Shown here: one piece after another, positions 1-15,116 of the stretch
Position numbering within the stretch: position 1 is the stretch's first letter
Layout of the letters: each line of letters opens with the position of its first letter
Origin: Hermodice carunculata
Lineage: Eukaryota > Annelida > Polychaeta > Eunicida > Amphinomidae
DNA: 64,000 nucleotides
Assembly: GCA_964020975.1 (NCBI GenBank)
Contig: OZ026630.1
Coordinates: 27,400,637-27,464,636 of the forward strand
Direction: 5' to 3'
The notes under the pieces: generated by a model
The model's database searches: none
Seen by the model: the letters and a program-made list of their open reading frames with translations, nothing else
Told to the model about the DNA's origin: nothing
Translations under genes and position numbers: made by a program

Positions 1-3000
1 CCTTTCAAGAAACGAGCCCCTGGACTTTGACAGACAGTACAATCACTCGCATATTATAGTTTGGTATTTTCAGTGCCGCACACGTGACGATAATATACTC
101 AAAAGCACTGTAGAGAAGGAAATGAAACTGTTTTTATTTTGTTGTCCCACGGTATATATTTTTGTCAATATACCTACAAAAGAACGTATTTCCCATTTTG
201 TACAAATGTGTAATTTACTCTGATAATGAAATATAATTTTAAAAAACGATTTTTAAAAGCTGAATGATTAATTTAGGCAAGGGGTTTGGTTTGAAAACAA
301 GCCAACTCAAAATATATCAGTTATAGATGCGGGAAATTTTGTGAAATCAGTCTTTATATCATAAGTTGCGGATGGTATATTGTTGCCATAACATTGGCCA
401 GTGAGAGATTACCAATTGTATGCATTTGATACGTCAAACAAAATATTTTTCTTGATATTTGCAGGCATGAGATGGCTGAATCAATATCCTCATGCAAAAA
501 TCATTGTTGAAGACTGTGTTTAATAGTTCAACTCAATTACGAAGACAGTAGTTTCAATGTATGTTGCAAGTTCACAGTTTCATAGTGCTGTGGTTATGCA
601 GGCTAAAATACAGGATTGTCTCTAAATGCGTGGAGATTTACGATTAAATGATTACAGGGATGAGGTAAGATATCTATATAAATGTCTCTACATACCTGAA
701 GATGGTATTATAAAACTAGAATTTTGATCATTGGGCGTGCTGTCCCACAGAACACTACTAACTGTATCGATAATTTGTCCAAGCGACATGCAAGCTGAAT
801 TGACTCACTCAGAGTTTGTCGTTGTTATGGCTGCTCAGTTTCCTTTTGGAACTTTTCTATCCAATGAACAAGTCATGTTAAATTAACACAAAAGTGAGAT
901 TGCAGTGACGAAACTACTGGGAGTAGTTCCAGTGATAAAAACATCGTCACTTTGTCTCCTGAATATCAAATCCAACAGCGGATTACTCATACTAACTTAC
1001 GTGCCTTGCCTTCTCTTACCACAGTGAATACTTAACAAAAGTCATATTACTTCAACTTATGCTAGTAATGGGCCTTTCCAATTTGAAGTTTTGTATGTAT
1101 GTAAGAGCGCAGAAGAGATACCGCTTCAATTGTCACCAATAGTTCAACTCAGCAGGCATTATTGAGGCCCAACCAGATTAATATCTTGCTTGCTGATATG
1201 CATAAATTAATACAAATAAAGATATTTCAAGTACAATATAAAACCAGGCAATGGAACCACTTCCCGTCCTTCTGTATTCCATATTATTTATTAGGGTAGT
1301 CCACATCATTCATGTGGACCTCCATGGTGTCACAAGGGAGTATGTGTGTATCGATCATGTATTTATGTAGTAAACGCGTTTGATAATAGTTTTGTGTCAG
1401 CAAATTTACTCTCAGAGATAAATGTCAGCAAATGAGCTTGCTATAACGCATTTGATATCACTGTTGTGTCAGCAAAATTTAATCTTCAAGATGTCACCAC
1501 AGTATCGAGGCATTAGAAACACAATAGCATACTCCTCAGCTAAACTGGTAAACGGAGGCAGCCTTTCGTCGGTATGTAACTCACTGAATTATACTTCATC
1601 TAAGTATGGTCTATCAAAACAGAATTTCCATTCCTATGTATTGCCAGAATTACTATTTATGTTACGTAAACTATCTGAACCTGTGAATAACTTTTTTTGG
1701 TGACTTTTGATTAGTGTTATCTCTTTTCCTTTTTTTCTTCTAGATGTACTACGACATATGTACGAAACAAAGATTTAATAATTATAATTGGGAGTCTCAA
1801 CACATACTCAAACATGGTGTGAGCAAGTCTAAACAAGACCAGGTATGTTTGCCAAATCAGCTGTTTTGAGGGACAATTCTAAGTTAGACCATGAAGATCA
1901 GCGGGTTTTAGCGTCACATTTAACCAGATTAGCTTTTGTTTACAAACCTCAGTGACCCTGGCGACTCTCTGTCCCTGATAAAGCAATTGCCATATAATGC
2001 AAAAGCCATTACCAGTCCAGACCAGGTGATTTGTCAAATGTCCAGACCAGGTGATGTGTCAAATATACCCAGTTATCTGGTTTTACATTCTACTATCTCA
2101 GTAAAGCTTGGACTAAGCGGTCATGAGTTCGGTCCTTAACTACATAAATACATGATCGCTAAGCGTTAAATTGCATGAAACACAAGTTAAAAAGGGATCT
2201 ACAGGGTTCAATACAGATTGTGCTTTTCTTATTATAGTCAGGTTAGTACCATGAAATATATTGTCAAGCCCCTTTACAGTTCAAATTCCAATGTGTGGCA
2301 AACCATTGTTTTGAACACAGATCTTTTAGCTGAATGTACACGAAAGTTTCGGGAGTGTTAGCCACACTAACTCTCCTAATGGTGCAAAACCACTGCCTTA
2401 AGCAAACTAGATCTTTCGTGCATTGGCAGAATGCTTTCATCTGTTAGACATCATACCTACAAGTCTGGTGCACACTTCTTAAGGTGTGCAACATTGCAGC
2501 AATTGCAATTAAAGTGAATGGTGGCTTCAGGGCCTTTCATGACACAATGTACAGAGACGTCTTTTAACAGAAATTGGCGATTCCTAAGACAATCAAAACA
2601 AAACGAATCACACTCTTTATATTTACATCTTAGCTACACAGGGACCTCCTCGTTTATATCATAGGACGGGAACATGTTACAATGTTTTGGGTGTGGAGCA
2701 TGCTGCTTCATGTTGTGGCAGCCCATCAGTTACTGCGTCCTTGTTGGGAAGTCAGTTGAATGGTTCCTATACTGTACTGAGCCTTATTAAGAAGGCGGGT
2801 GCGCAGTTTTGCCACGAGTACGAGTTGAATGCTTTGTGTGTCTGCTGTAGGTGCATATGCATGACGTGGATTGGTTTTTGTGGTGGTTCGAACCAAAGGT
2901 GTATCGATATTGTACCCCTCCACCACCGCGTTTGGTCGCTTAAAACAGACATGTAGGCTTAGCTTACAGACTCTGCCGTAACTTCGAAATGTTGACTGAT

Positions 3001-3206
3001 TGGGTCGTTTGATGGGCAATCACGAGCACAACATTCATTGTTCGCTGGTCCAGTGCATAGGCAAGCTGACATATCAACCGACCAAGTTAGGAGGGGGGCC
3101 GGGGCACTTCCCAAGGCTCAGAAAGTGTCGCTGAGAATGCAGGATATGCGTCAGTTTATCTGCGTCCCTCAAGGGGGGGGGGGCATCAAATACTACTGTA
3201 AAACAT
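1..3206. other. non-genic stretch, no gene recognised
   Basis: I see only short, unrelated open frames and no splice-bounded coding segment, RNA gene or recognisable mobile element. The longest open frame (1422-1703, plus) has no family signature. Lower-case DNA here is AT-rich with a short G run near 3172-3182. Treated as intergenic or intronic DNA of an unseen gene. Confidence 0.4.
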
Positions 3207-3207
3207 G

Positions 3208-3815
3208 ACCCATATTCATAAATTTCAAACCCAACAATGACAGGAAAGAGATTCCAGAGTTACCAAAGCATCAACATTCATGAATCTTCCAATACCAATA
3301 TGAAGAAACAAATTTCACTCCGGACTTGAGACAGGCAGTCACCCATAAAAGGCAACTGGTGGTTAAACCGGTCCTCTCAACCTTTGAACTATTCTTCATT
3401 GACTACAGACTACAGCGTTTCCAAAATGTATAGGCCTAACCATTCAAAACCCAAATTGTATTACTTCTGTCAAAAATACAAAGAGACCTTGTAGGCCTAT
3501 TAATTTTTAGTTCTACTGACTTGTCAGAAGAAAGTAGGCCTACATTTTTTTTTTAATTTTTTTTTTTGTCTTTTTTTGTTTTGTTTTTGTTTTTTTCTTG
3601 TTCTTTTTTCTTTTTTTTTTTTTTTTTGATATTTATGAATCTGGAACATTATAAACACACTCTACCTCCATTAGAACTATGAGTCGGAGAAAACAGCCCA
3701 CAGCACAACATAGCCAATGAAGTATTTATCAATAAGTACAGAAAAACAAGACCCATGATATATTTCAAACCCAACAATGACAGGAAAGAGATTCCACAGT
3801 TACCAAAGCATCAAC
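3208..3815 (+). repeat. pair of ~65-bp direct repeats flanking a T-rich insert
   Basis: The block starting at 3208 (ending near 3275) recurs at about 3751-3815 with a few changes; both share the core CAACAATGACAGGAAAGAG and ACCAAAGCATCAACA. Between them lies 475 bp that includes a T-rich tract at 3544-3628. The repeat is too long for a target-site duplication, so local duplication is more likely than insertion. Confidence 0.7.
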
Positions 3816-4454
3816 AATGACAAAGGAAGAAAAACAAGATAATACATGCTATGCTGGCTATAAGCTTACGAGCCGTTATTAACAAGCCGACATTTCGAGC
3901 TTTGCAGCAGGTTCATTATGAAGAAAAATCAGAAGATTTGAATTCAGTTTGTCCTGGTTTGGATCTTCTTGGAGGCAAACCTTGCCTGCGTGGCAACCTC
4001 TAATGTTTTTGTTTCTGAATTTTGCAAGGCGGCTTCGCAGACAATGACAAACCCAGCTTGCCATAAGTTGGATTCCCCATCGGTCCATTTCCTATATTAC
4101 AAGCGGGCTTTTTTTCTTAAGAGTCGTATTTCTGAAAAACTCTTGCGGGATTGTGTTAAGATAGAATAAGCTTTATTGCACATAAACTGAATAATCTTCA
4201 GTGTTGTACTGCATGGTGTATTATATGAATTACAGTAAAAGAAAGAACAAAAAAGAAGCAATTACAACAGCTATTACTACTATTGTAGCATTTAAAAAAG
4301 AAAAGAAAAAAATCATAGATGTGGGTTTTTATTAATACAATATTACGTTGACATCGAGAGAGAGATAGAGAGAGACAGAGAGAGCTGTAGGTAGAGGTTA
4401 CCATGTCAGGTTTTCTATCCACCTTCCATTGCACTTTTATTAAGAACAAATATA

Positions 4455-4530
4455 TTCTGGCGATGCCTGGATTCGATCGCATGATATGTGGAATTCCATC
4501 CCAGCACTTCAATCACTCGGCCACGAACAG
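4455..4530 (-). mobile_element. tRNA-like SINE head or tRNA pseudogene
   Basis: Read on the minus strand, TGGCCGAGTGA (plus 4513-4523) matches the pol III A box and GATCGAATCC (plus 4469-4478) matches the B box. The A-to-B start distance is 45 nt, as in a tRNA. The T stem does not pair properly and the acceptor arm is poor, so this is not a working tRNA gene. A poly-T tract (4556-4594 on plus) lies just upstream on the minus strand. A SINE head is the likeliest reading. Confidence 0.4.
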
Positions 4531-4556
4531 TGCGACCTGTCAGACCGTACTTCGCT

Positions 4557-4588
<32 letters not shown>

Positions 4589-4599
4589 TTTTTTTGTAT

Positions 4600-5864
4600 A
4601 TGAATACAATATTTCCTTACACTCACTGCTCTCATGTATCACAGAGGTCTGCAAATTAAGTGTGTCGAAACCCTGATCTTAAGGTGGAAGATCTCAAGCC
4701 GACACCTTTGGATAACCTCTAATCACTTTTTGATATTCTTGGACAGTCTGAATTTAAACTACACGCTCCCAAAAACTCAGATGTGTACACATGAAATTTA
4801 TATGAGATAAAACTTTTGTTTACACTGAAACGTTTAAGCAGTGCGGGGCACATGGGTTTGTTTGCATGGACATGATAATGAACCATGTCATTGCTTGCAC
4901 AGTCATTGGTCCATGACGGCTGGGAACCAATTGAGCTATTGACAAGGGTCACTCTCAGGAAACCATTAGCCATGGAGAGAGGAACGGGCCAGTTCAGACT
5001 AATCACTATCATTGTTCTGATTACTTCGAAATTCTCTATTGACGTAAAAACAAATTAGCACAATCCACTTACTGGTCCCCAAATATGGAAAGCCGCATGT
5101 GAACCCACACCCAAACAAGCCAAGTGTGGTGTTTCCAAGTTAAAAAAAGTCGAGATTTAAGCTACAAAATTTACTTTTGTTTAATGACAACATCACAGAG
5201 GTAATGCTACAAGTTTATATAACACAAGACAGAAGAAATGAGTATGTGTCATATTACAGCCATAAATGGGTAAGAATTGGCAACTTTTTCTTTCCATGTG
5301 ATTTTCTCGGAACTGTTTTTTGCTCAACCTCTGCAATTTGTATCTGGCCTCACAAACGTACGAATTGCTGGATCACATTAAAATCAACAGATATTAAAAG
5401 AAAAATATCATATCCAGGAACGGTTCCCAGGATTTTTTTTCAGATAACCTCTTCCGTGACTTTTGGAGCAATTTCTAAAAGGGAAATGAACAACCTGTCA
5501 GGACTAAAAAAAATTTATAACTTTTTATTTATGCTATTTCAGGACTAACCATTGAATTCGATCCTGGACTTGGATATATATTTTAAATTTCTTCTGATTT
5601 CAACTGGAAAAAAAAACATTTTATGTGACTTCTGCGTGAAAAATGTGAAAATCTTACCAAGTCAGAACAAATGCTATAGAATCTCAAAAAATTCCAATCC
5701 TGCAAAAAAAAAAAACTCTATGGATACAAATCTATGGATATGTAGTAATCAGAAACTATATAGGTTTAATGTACTTGTGAAAAAATTGAATGGGTAATTG
5801 CGATCTAAAGTCACCAGTCTCACTGCGCACTCGCTTCACAGCTTCCACCTTAAACAATAAACAG
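4600..5864. other. non-genic stretch
   Basis: No gene, RNA gene or clear repeat was recognised. A 123-codon open frame at 5177-5548 (plus) has no recognisable domain and is A/T-biased; it is probably chance. Confidence 0.35.
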
Positions 5865-7465
5865 AAAAGAAGATTCGTTTTTATGTAGAAGTACCCCCGG
5901 TCGAGCCCAGGTAACAAAATAAACTCACGTCAAAAGAGGTTATGCGTCAAAGGGGAAAGAACACCCCTCTTAAATATATTTGAACAAATGTCCAAGTTAC
6001 CCAAGGCCTACAAAATATATATGTGTGGTTATGATAACCCGACCGACCCTACTGAAAAAGCCCAACCCTAACTAAATTTTATGAAACAATTAAAAAAATA
6101 GCTACAAGCCGCCCAGAGATTTTATCGAAAATGTGGCCGTCATTTGTCGTTATTTTATAGTACATTCAACTCAAACATAGCATTTTATTTCAACTTGTCT
6201 GGAGGGTTAACTTGAGCAGGGAAAGCAGCATAGCTGCATAGCCATGGTTGTTCGAGGAAACAGCATAGCCTGGTTGTTCGGTGATCCTTATCGTGATATT
6301 TTGCTAGGTTCCATGTGTCCGTTCTCAGGGCAAACGGTCGTTCAAGTCCTTTAAAAACACGACTTACTATCTTGACTTTAATCTACCCGCTCCACTGTGT
6401 CTGAATCAGTTATTATCGTTAGTTACAAAATACCCTGGCAAATCATGCACGTTGGTGAGCACCTTTTTTAACATGGCGCGATGCATTGCGAGTCAGTCGC
6501 ACAAAAATACATTTGATTTGAATATCAAAGTTAATCACGGCTACAGCAAATATAAAATCATTTTTGATGCTCTGAAATATGTGCAAAATATATGCTTATG
6601 GTTTTACATATTATAACCCCCCCCCAAGATCGTCCTATTACTATCCTTATTTACAAACCAGTCCATGCAAAGGATTTCGCTAGATTCCAGGTGTCCGTTC
6701 TCAGGGGAAACGGCCGTTCAAGTACTTTAAAAACATGACTTACTATCTTAACTTTAATCTGCCTGCTCGGTTGTGTCTGAATCAGTTGTTATAGTTAGTT
6801 ACGAATCTAAATTGGACAAGATACCCTAGCAAATTATGCACATTGTTGAGTGCCTTTTTTTAACATGGCACAATGCATTGCGTGTCAGTCGCACCAAAAT
6901 ACATTTGATTTGAATATCAAAGTTAATCACGGCCACAGCATATATCATATCATTATTGATGCCCTGAAATATTTGCATAATGTATACTTATGGTTTTATA
7001 TATTATAACCCCCCCCCCAAAGATCGTCCTACTACTATCCTCATTTCCAAACCAGTCGGAGCGGCAGCCACAATTTTCAAAATGGCAGCCAAGTCCTTGG
7101 GTCAGTCCGGATTGGATATTTTGAAGAGATAGTATCCAAAATATATGTGTGATTAGTGTTAACAGATGGTTAATTTGTCGAATGAATGTAATGTACAATG
7201 TATAATGGGACCGTTCCAGTGTGCGCGTTACCCAAAAATGCAAATTAATATAGTGCTTTGAAATTACCAGTTGCTGGCGGTGGTGGGCCTCAGAAAAGGA
7301 ATATTGTATCAGACACTGAAGCCCCAAGGCTATGAATAAGGTAGAAGCACTGGGCACAGGAGCCAAGAGTCCGTGCTGCGTGAAAAATGCAGCTTAGTGG
7401 AGATCACGAACCTTGCCCCGATAGTGGATACAGGTCCGAAAGTACCTGCGGGTTTTTATATAATT
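5865..7465 (+). repeat. left arm of large inverted repeat
   Basis: This arm matches, as reverse complement, the arm at 9045-10735. Anchors: ATAACCCGACCGACCC at 6034-6049 against its complement at 10465-10480, and TTGCTAGGTTCCATGTGTCC at 6301-6320 against a one-mismatch complement at 9804-9823. Similarity continues inward through a segment with CAGACACTGAAG and a TTTTTATATAA motif near 7455, and outward to about 5865. By eye the arms differ at roughly a fifth of positions with several indels. It may be two opposed copies of one repeat family, or a foldback element. Confidence 0.8.
6297..7050 (+). repeat. ~380-bp tandem duplication inside the left arm
   Basis: The block beginning TTTGCTAGGTTCCATGTG near 6299 is repeated from about 6676 (TTCGCTAGATTCCAGGTG) and both copies run through AAATACATTTGATTTGAATA, a C run, and the phrase ATCGTCCTA. 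The right arm has only one copy of this part, so the duplication arose after the two arms separated, or was lost on the right. Confidence 0.75.
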
Positions 7466-9044
<1,579 letters not shown>

Positions 9045-9814
9045 ATGATTACCACTTATATAAAAATCCGACGGTATTTTCAGACCCGTGCACACTGTCG
9101 GGGCAACCTTTTCCCCTAAGCTCTATCTTTCCCTCAACAGGGGGAATTGGTAGGTCCGAGCGGTGCTAAATGATTCGTAGCCCAAGGGCAACTTCAGTGT
9201 CTGATACAAAATCCCTATTCTGGAGCCAACCGCTGCCTACAGCTGCTATTTGTACGACGTTGTATATAAATTTTCAGGCAATGCTCACTCTGGGAAAAAT
9301 CGCATTATATATTGTACATTACATTCATTTGACAAATTAACCTTCCATTAACACTAATCACGTATGCATTTTGGATACTACCTCTTCAAAATATTGAATC
9401 GGGACTAACCCATAATGGCTTCCATCTTGAAAATTGTGGATTCCACACCCACTGGTTTGTAATAAATGAGGATAGTATTGGGACAATCTGGGTGAGGGGG
9501 GAATAATATACACAACCAAAAGTATATATTTTGCAAATGTTTCAGAGCATCAATAATGATATGACATATGCCGTGGCTGCAATTTACTTTGATATCCAAA
9601 AAATCAAATGTATTTTGTGCGACAGCCCCGTTCAAAATGACGCTCACCACGTGCCTGCTCAAGGTCTATGGTGTCGCATTTGGATTTGTAACTAACGATG
9701 ATTACTGCTTCTGACACAACCGAGCAAGCAGATTAAAGTTAACATAGTTAGTGCAAGTTTTAAAAGTACTTTAACGACCGTTTGCCCTGGAAACTCTGAG
9801 AATGGACACCTGGA

Positions 9815-9936
9815 ACCTAGCAAAATATTTAGAATAACGTACACTGAACAACCGTGGCTATGGCCTATGCTTATGACCTAGCAAAATATTTAGAATAACG
9901 TACGCTGAACAACCGTGGCTATGGCCTATGCTTATG
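9815..9936 (+). repeat. 61-bp tandem duplication
   Basis: Two nearly identical units start at 9815 and 9876, each beginning ACCTAGCAAAATATTTAGAA and ending CCTATGCTTATG; they differ by a single base, so the duplication is recent. Confidence 0.95.
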
Positions 9937-10515
9937 CACCGAACAACCGTGGCTCTGCCTTATTCAACTTTGTGTTGCTATGCTGTTTCTCCGGCCCAAG
10001 GTAACCCTCCAGACAAGTTGAAATAAAATACTGTGTTTGAGTTGAATTTATGCAAAATTACGGCACGTGACTGCCGCTTTCGCGATAAAATCTTTCAACT
10101 GGGCCAGGGATATGCTGCTTCATCGAACAACAATGGCCATGCTGCTATGCTCTTTCCCTAGTCCCGAGGAACCCCCCCCCCCCCGTTGGCATAGGGTCAG
10201 CCAACAGAGCGGGAGGGGGGGGGATGGGTTCCCTCGGGGCTACTCTTTCCTCGGCCCAAGTTAACCCGCCATCGCAGATAAATAAATAAATTGCTGTGTT
10301 TGAGTTCACTTTACTGCAAAATAACGGCACACGACGGCCACTTTCTCGATAAAATTTTTCATCCAGGGTCGATCAATTTTTATTAGGCAAGGGCGGCTTG
10401 AAACTTTTTTTAGTGTTTTATAAAAACTATTTAATTTAGGGTCGGGGCTCTGGCTATTTCAATGGGGTCGGTCGGGTTATCGGAACGACACACACATATA
10501 TGGAAGTATGTATTC

Positions 10516-10518
10516 ATA

Positions 10519-10586
<68 letters not shown>
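10516..10586. repeat. (AT)n microsatellite in right arm
   Basis: About 71 bases of AT repeat with one C interruption near 10537. Confidence 0.95.
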
Positions 10587-10590
<4 letters not shown>

Positions 10591-10749
10591 AGGCTTAGGT
10601 AACTTTGACATTGGTCGAAACATGTTTGAAATGGATGTTTTTTCCCCTTTTTACACATTTCTTCCTTTGACGTCAGTTGAATGTTTTAACTGGGCACAGC
10701 CGAAGGCACTTGTGGACGTAAAATATGATTAGGTTGCACTGGGTCATAA

Positions 10750-13046
10750 TTCACATTACACGTATAGTGGTAGAGACTGCACCCACAACTTGAATGGACC
10801 TAATTCCTACCAATTAAGTTTTAAAACGACAAAAACAACCAATACTATCTTCAACAATCTTAAATACACAGACTACATACAAGTTGAAGAGTCAATAAAT
10901 GGTCACCGAAAGCGGTTTCGGTCTTTTGCTAAATCAAAGTGCAAGTGTGCAAACATCTCCAATCAAGAAATACATAGAAACAAGTTCGCAGCGAATGCAC
11001 ATGACATTGCACAACTGTTTAGTGACTTTCGTGAGTCAGTCTATGTCAAGTCAAACCTACGTGACGCATTAAAACTACCAGAACAATCTTTCATGCACGC
11101 CAAACCACTGTTAATAATTCGGATTCAAGTGATTCCGTTACAAACCTCATGGTGCAGATGATATTTCTGGTATTATACATGTACACGTACCCAAAATTGT
11201 GCTGAAGAGCCCGTAATTCCTCTTGCCGTCATGTTTCAGAAATGTATCAGTATTGTGGTTTTCCCTGCCGCCTCTAAGCCAGCTAATGTTATACCCATTT
11301 TCAAGGCAGGGGATCAACATGATGTCAGTAATTATAGCCCTGTTTCGCTTTTGCCTTTATTCTACAAGGTATTTGAGCGTGCTATGCACAATGAGACATA
11401 GCCATTTATTGAAATCAATATCATCAATTTCCGACATGATTATGTGAGGGGCAATGGACGGGTACTATCTTAGTATTTTTGTGGATTCTATCTTTGAGTC
11501 AATAGATGCAAAGAAACAGGTTTATTATATGTATAGATCGAGTTGCCAAAGCATTCGACACAGTGAATCATCAACTGTTGCTTCACAAACCGCAATCTTG
11601 TGCTTTTCATGGGAACTTACTCAAGCTCTTTCATTTCCGCTTCACAACAGAAGGCACCGTGTAATGATTAACGGTGTAGCATCTCACCTTTTAAACATTC
11701 CTTCGGGACTGCCACAGGGCTCTATTCTTGAGTCCTTGATGTTTTGTAATGTTCTAAATGACCTGCCGACCACGTCGCAACACAGTCAAATCCGTATTTA
11801 TGCAGATTATTCTAATTTTTTCCGTAAAGTAACATACATGAATGATTGCTCTTTGCTGAAGGAAGATTTGAGGAGAGTATAGTATGTGGCTGGTGTATTT
11901 TATGGGAGCTGAGCCTTAATTTTCGCAAATGCAATGTCATTTCTTTAACGAACAAGAAAAAGTTAATGTTGTTCAACTATAAGTTCTATGGCAAAAACCT
12001 GGAAAGGCTCCATAAAATCAAGGACCTCTGTGTTACTCTTATGTCAAATGATTCATGTGGAGTCATACAGAATGTTAGGACTCATTAATTCTTTTAGTGC
12101 CAATTACAACTTAAGTAGAACTATTTTGAAGAACTGCCCTAATTCATAAACAGGCTACTAAATTCACGTTGCTTGCAAAAAACAACTTTAATTGAAGTAC
12201 CAGCATGCCTGTACTTACATCAAATATAATAGTCTAGGTCAACAGCTTTCCTGGGTCCATTTTGTGTGCATTGCACCCAAAATGGGCCGGGGGAAGCTGT
12301 TGACTCAGTCCAAAATGTGGGAGTGAAAGAGTTAAAAAATCATGAAATTCGTTTTCATCTATAATTGCCTTGATGTCACTACACATGTAGCCTGTAAGGA
12401 GCAGAACTGAGTATTATTTTGTTATTCCCCCCCCCCCCTCCATTTCCCCTCCCCATTGCCAGTGCACGTCTAAGCGCATTGAGAGCATCAAAGGAAGTTT
12501 TGTCATTGTTACCAGGATGCCTGATATGAAGCAGCGTGTAAGAGGTTTAATCTACCACAATTAAATATGCCGTGCAAGGTTTCTGATCTGACTTTCGTAT
12601 TTGGTTTAATAGCAGCGAAGTGCATGTATCACTGTTTTGTGTGCTTGCTTGCTCGAGTACCTTTTATGCTCCCAAAATATTTAGAAATACACCCTTGTTT
12701 TCAATACGTCGGTTTCGTATCAATTTGAGAAAGTACAGTTATATATCAAGACCTTCGGACACTTTAAACGATGTACCAAACCTCAACATCTCATCTTCCT
12801 CAGCTCGTTTTCAAACACAAGTATCCGGTTTCCTTTGCAAGTGATTTTAACATGGACACTATTAAACATTTACCATTCTAACTGATTTTAATGTGTGTTG
12901 TTTATTGTATTTATGTATACAGTTTCCTGGGTCTGTAATTGAGATTATCCCTGTTGTCCCCGAAATGGAATGAATGAATGAATAAATGAATGAATGAATG
13001 AATGAATGAATGAATGAATGAATGAATGAATGAATGAATGAATGAA
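10750..13046 (+). mobile_element. decayed non-LTR retrotransposon (L2/CR1-like) with (GAAT)n tail
   Basis: Scattered plus-strand segments match reverse transcriptase signatures: around 11281-11395 a block reads as IPIFKAGD then YSPVSLLP and VFER (the usual YRPVSLLP motif); around 11700-11800 GLPQGSILE and YADYSNFF stand where PQGSILGPLLF and YADD are expected. A C-terminal block (about 12640-12840) carries the usual IRRFRINLRKYS-type and PSDTLNDVPN-type text. The element ends in (GAAT)n at 12966-13046, a typical tail of such LINEs. Frames are broken many times and the YADD catalytic box is damaged (YADY), so it is dead. The 5' end is uncertain; it starts close to the outer edge of the inverted repeat. 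Confidence 0.75.
12238..12304 (+). ncRNA. 67-bp near-perfect hairpin, pre-miRNA-like or small foldback
   Basis: The left half GTCAACAGCTTTCC pairs with GGGGGAAGCTGTTGAC at the right end; the first 11 bp are perfect. A further 11-bp run GGTCCATTTTG pairs with CAAAATGGGCC, one pair being G-U. The terminal loop is only a few bases (around GTGCATTGCAC). It lies inside the decayed LINE region but does not look like LINE coding sequence. Whether it is transcribed cannot be seen; a small foldback element is equally possible. Confidence 0.35.
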
Positions 13047-15033
13047 ATAGCCTAGTACCTGTACCGTACAGTAAATGCGTCTTGTGAGGCTTCAACGTTC
13101 CCAAAGAACGGAGTTCAGCATGTTTTAAGAAAACCAATATTTCTGAAAAGAAACACTGCTTTTCTTGCTGCCAGGTCGTCCATCCAACTAACTGGCAAGT
13201 TTTGTTCATGATTTTTTTTAAAGGGGGGATGTCTTTTTTTAATACCTGGTAGTCCTGCATCACCCTATTTTGTTCAGTAACTGGACACTGAAGTCAAATA
13301 AAGTACTATGGCTATACAGTAAAGGTGAAATAGGTTAGAAAGTGTGATGTATGGTACCAAAATAAAATAAAAACAAAAGACTTAAATGTATCATAGAAAA
13401 ATAATTAAATACTATATAAAAAACACCAGTAAGATTTCTTCCCACCTTGGAGCAGTGATAAGACATTCAACCAGTACCACTTTTGTGTTTTACCTTGCAG
13501 GTAGGAGACTACATTTATAAATCCTTCTATTTTGCATATTAGCATTTTTAATCTAAAAAAAAAAATCAACAACTTCAAATCAAAATTTATTGGACAGCAT
13601 ATAATACTTAAAAATGTCACAAAAACGCGGATGAATTTATTCTGTATAAATCCCAGTTCAACAACCTTTTATAACTGAAATACAAAACAAAAGCCGGATG
13701 GTAGCTACATATAGTTGTATGAATTGTACTCTGGCCAGGGCCATATCATTGTACTTCCTCAGTATACGGTTCTCACTTGTCCTAACAGTGTCTTTAAATG
13801 ACCACCAATGAAGTAACTCTGCTGCAGGAAACCTGCCTCGATGAATTTTATTCAAAAGAATTTACAGCATGCTGAAAATACAGTATTTTCACAAATATGG
13901 ACTGTCTTCGTCGGGATACGCAACCAACTAATTACATCGGTGGTCTGCAACCTGTCTGCGTTGCAGACTTTCAAGCCTTGTATTCTCTGACAGGGACTTC
14001 ACAAGATCGTTACTGAAATCTTTCGAGCATGAGAAGTAGCTAAGCAGACATGATTTCAACCTGAGAATTGAAGAACAGTCAAATGAATCATAACCACAAA
14101 TGATCAACTATCACGAATTAGGTTCAGTGTCCATATCAGTGTTCAATATTTGATATCAATAAAGTTACAGTTTGCAAACGAACGATATGATTAAATGGGT
14201 GGTTGCGCCTATTAATAGACATTTCAAGAAGCTTTACTTATAGTACTGATTAGATAAAATGAAATTAGTAAAAATAAAAATTAATTTATCTCATGTGTAA
14301 TTCATCTTTATCCAAACCTTACTGATGGCAATCATCATCAACAGATTTCAAATTTCTGGCTCAAATATCTCTGGAGTGAGCAGCTAAAATCTACACTTGC
14401 CAAATGGTCCAGTAATTAAACAAGAACCAGATCATCCCAGATAAGTTCCATATCTTTTCAAAACTTTCGATTCTAATGATTTCAGAGAAGATGCCTTTTG
14501 AAAATTTTTTGAAAAGCTGCCAATAAATCCATGGGATTAAAAAAAAAACTTTGATGCGTGAAATATTGAAAAAAACTGGAGAAACACCTCTCTAAGGTAC
14601 ATGGGTGACCGTGGTAAACTGCGGAAGGTCATAAGGCCACTCTACTGAATTTAGTGTTCGAGTGATAACTTGAGACTAGACAAAGGTGGCCATTAATGTC
14701 ATTCAGTTCAATTTCACAGGCAAAAAATAAACAATTACTGGTATAGAAAAGTGAAATTAAGGTGCAAATTTTTTCTTCAGCAGAGCACTGGATTTGCGAG
14801 CGCCAAAAGCACGAACCGTTGGGGGGGGGGGGTATCGCAGGCACCCCTATCCCCCCAAAAAGTTAAAATCTAGGCTTTAGTATTTACTGCCATTTAAGGC
14901 CCTATTTACTACGAATTGTTCAGAGGAGAATGTGTCTAGTAGAGGTTTAAAATACGCACACATTCATGTTATTAAATGACCTTGTTTATTTTACGTTTTA
15001 TATTTTAGATGCCAATAAGAAATATGGCTTTTT

Positions 15034-15116
<83 letters not shown>

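Larger units (their letters stand above)
9045..10735 (-). repeat. right arm of large inverted repeat
   Basis: Reverse complement of the 5865-7465 arm (see its anchors). This copy has its own changes: a 61-bp tandem duplication at 9815-9936, a second copy of a ~125-bp block (about 9985-10110 and 10245-10370, both with CGGCCCAAG and GATAAAAT), and an expanded (AT)n tract at 10516-10586 where the left arm has only a short ATATATAT seed. The outer end near 10735 abuts the decayed LINE that follows. Confidence 0.8.

Noticed and set aside
2881-2900. GGTTCGAACC taken as a possible tRNA B box
   Set aside because: Palindromic word, with no A box at a suitable distance on either strand.
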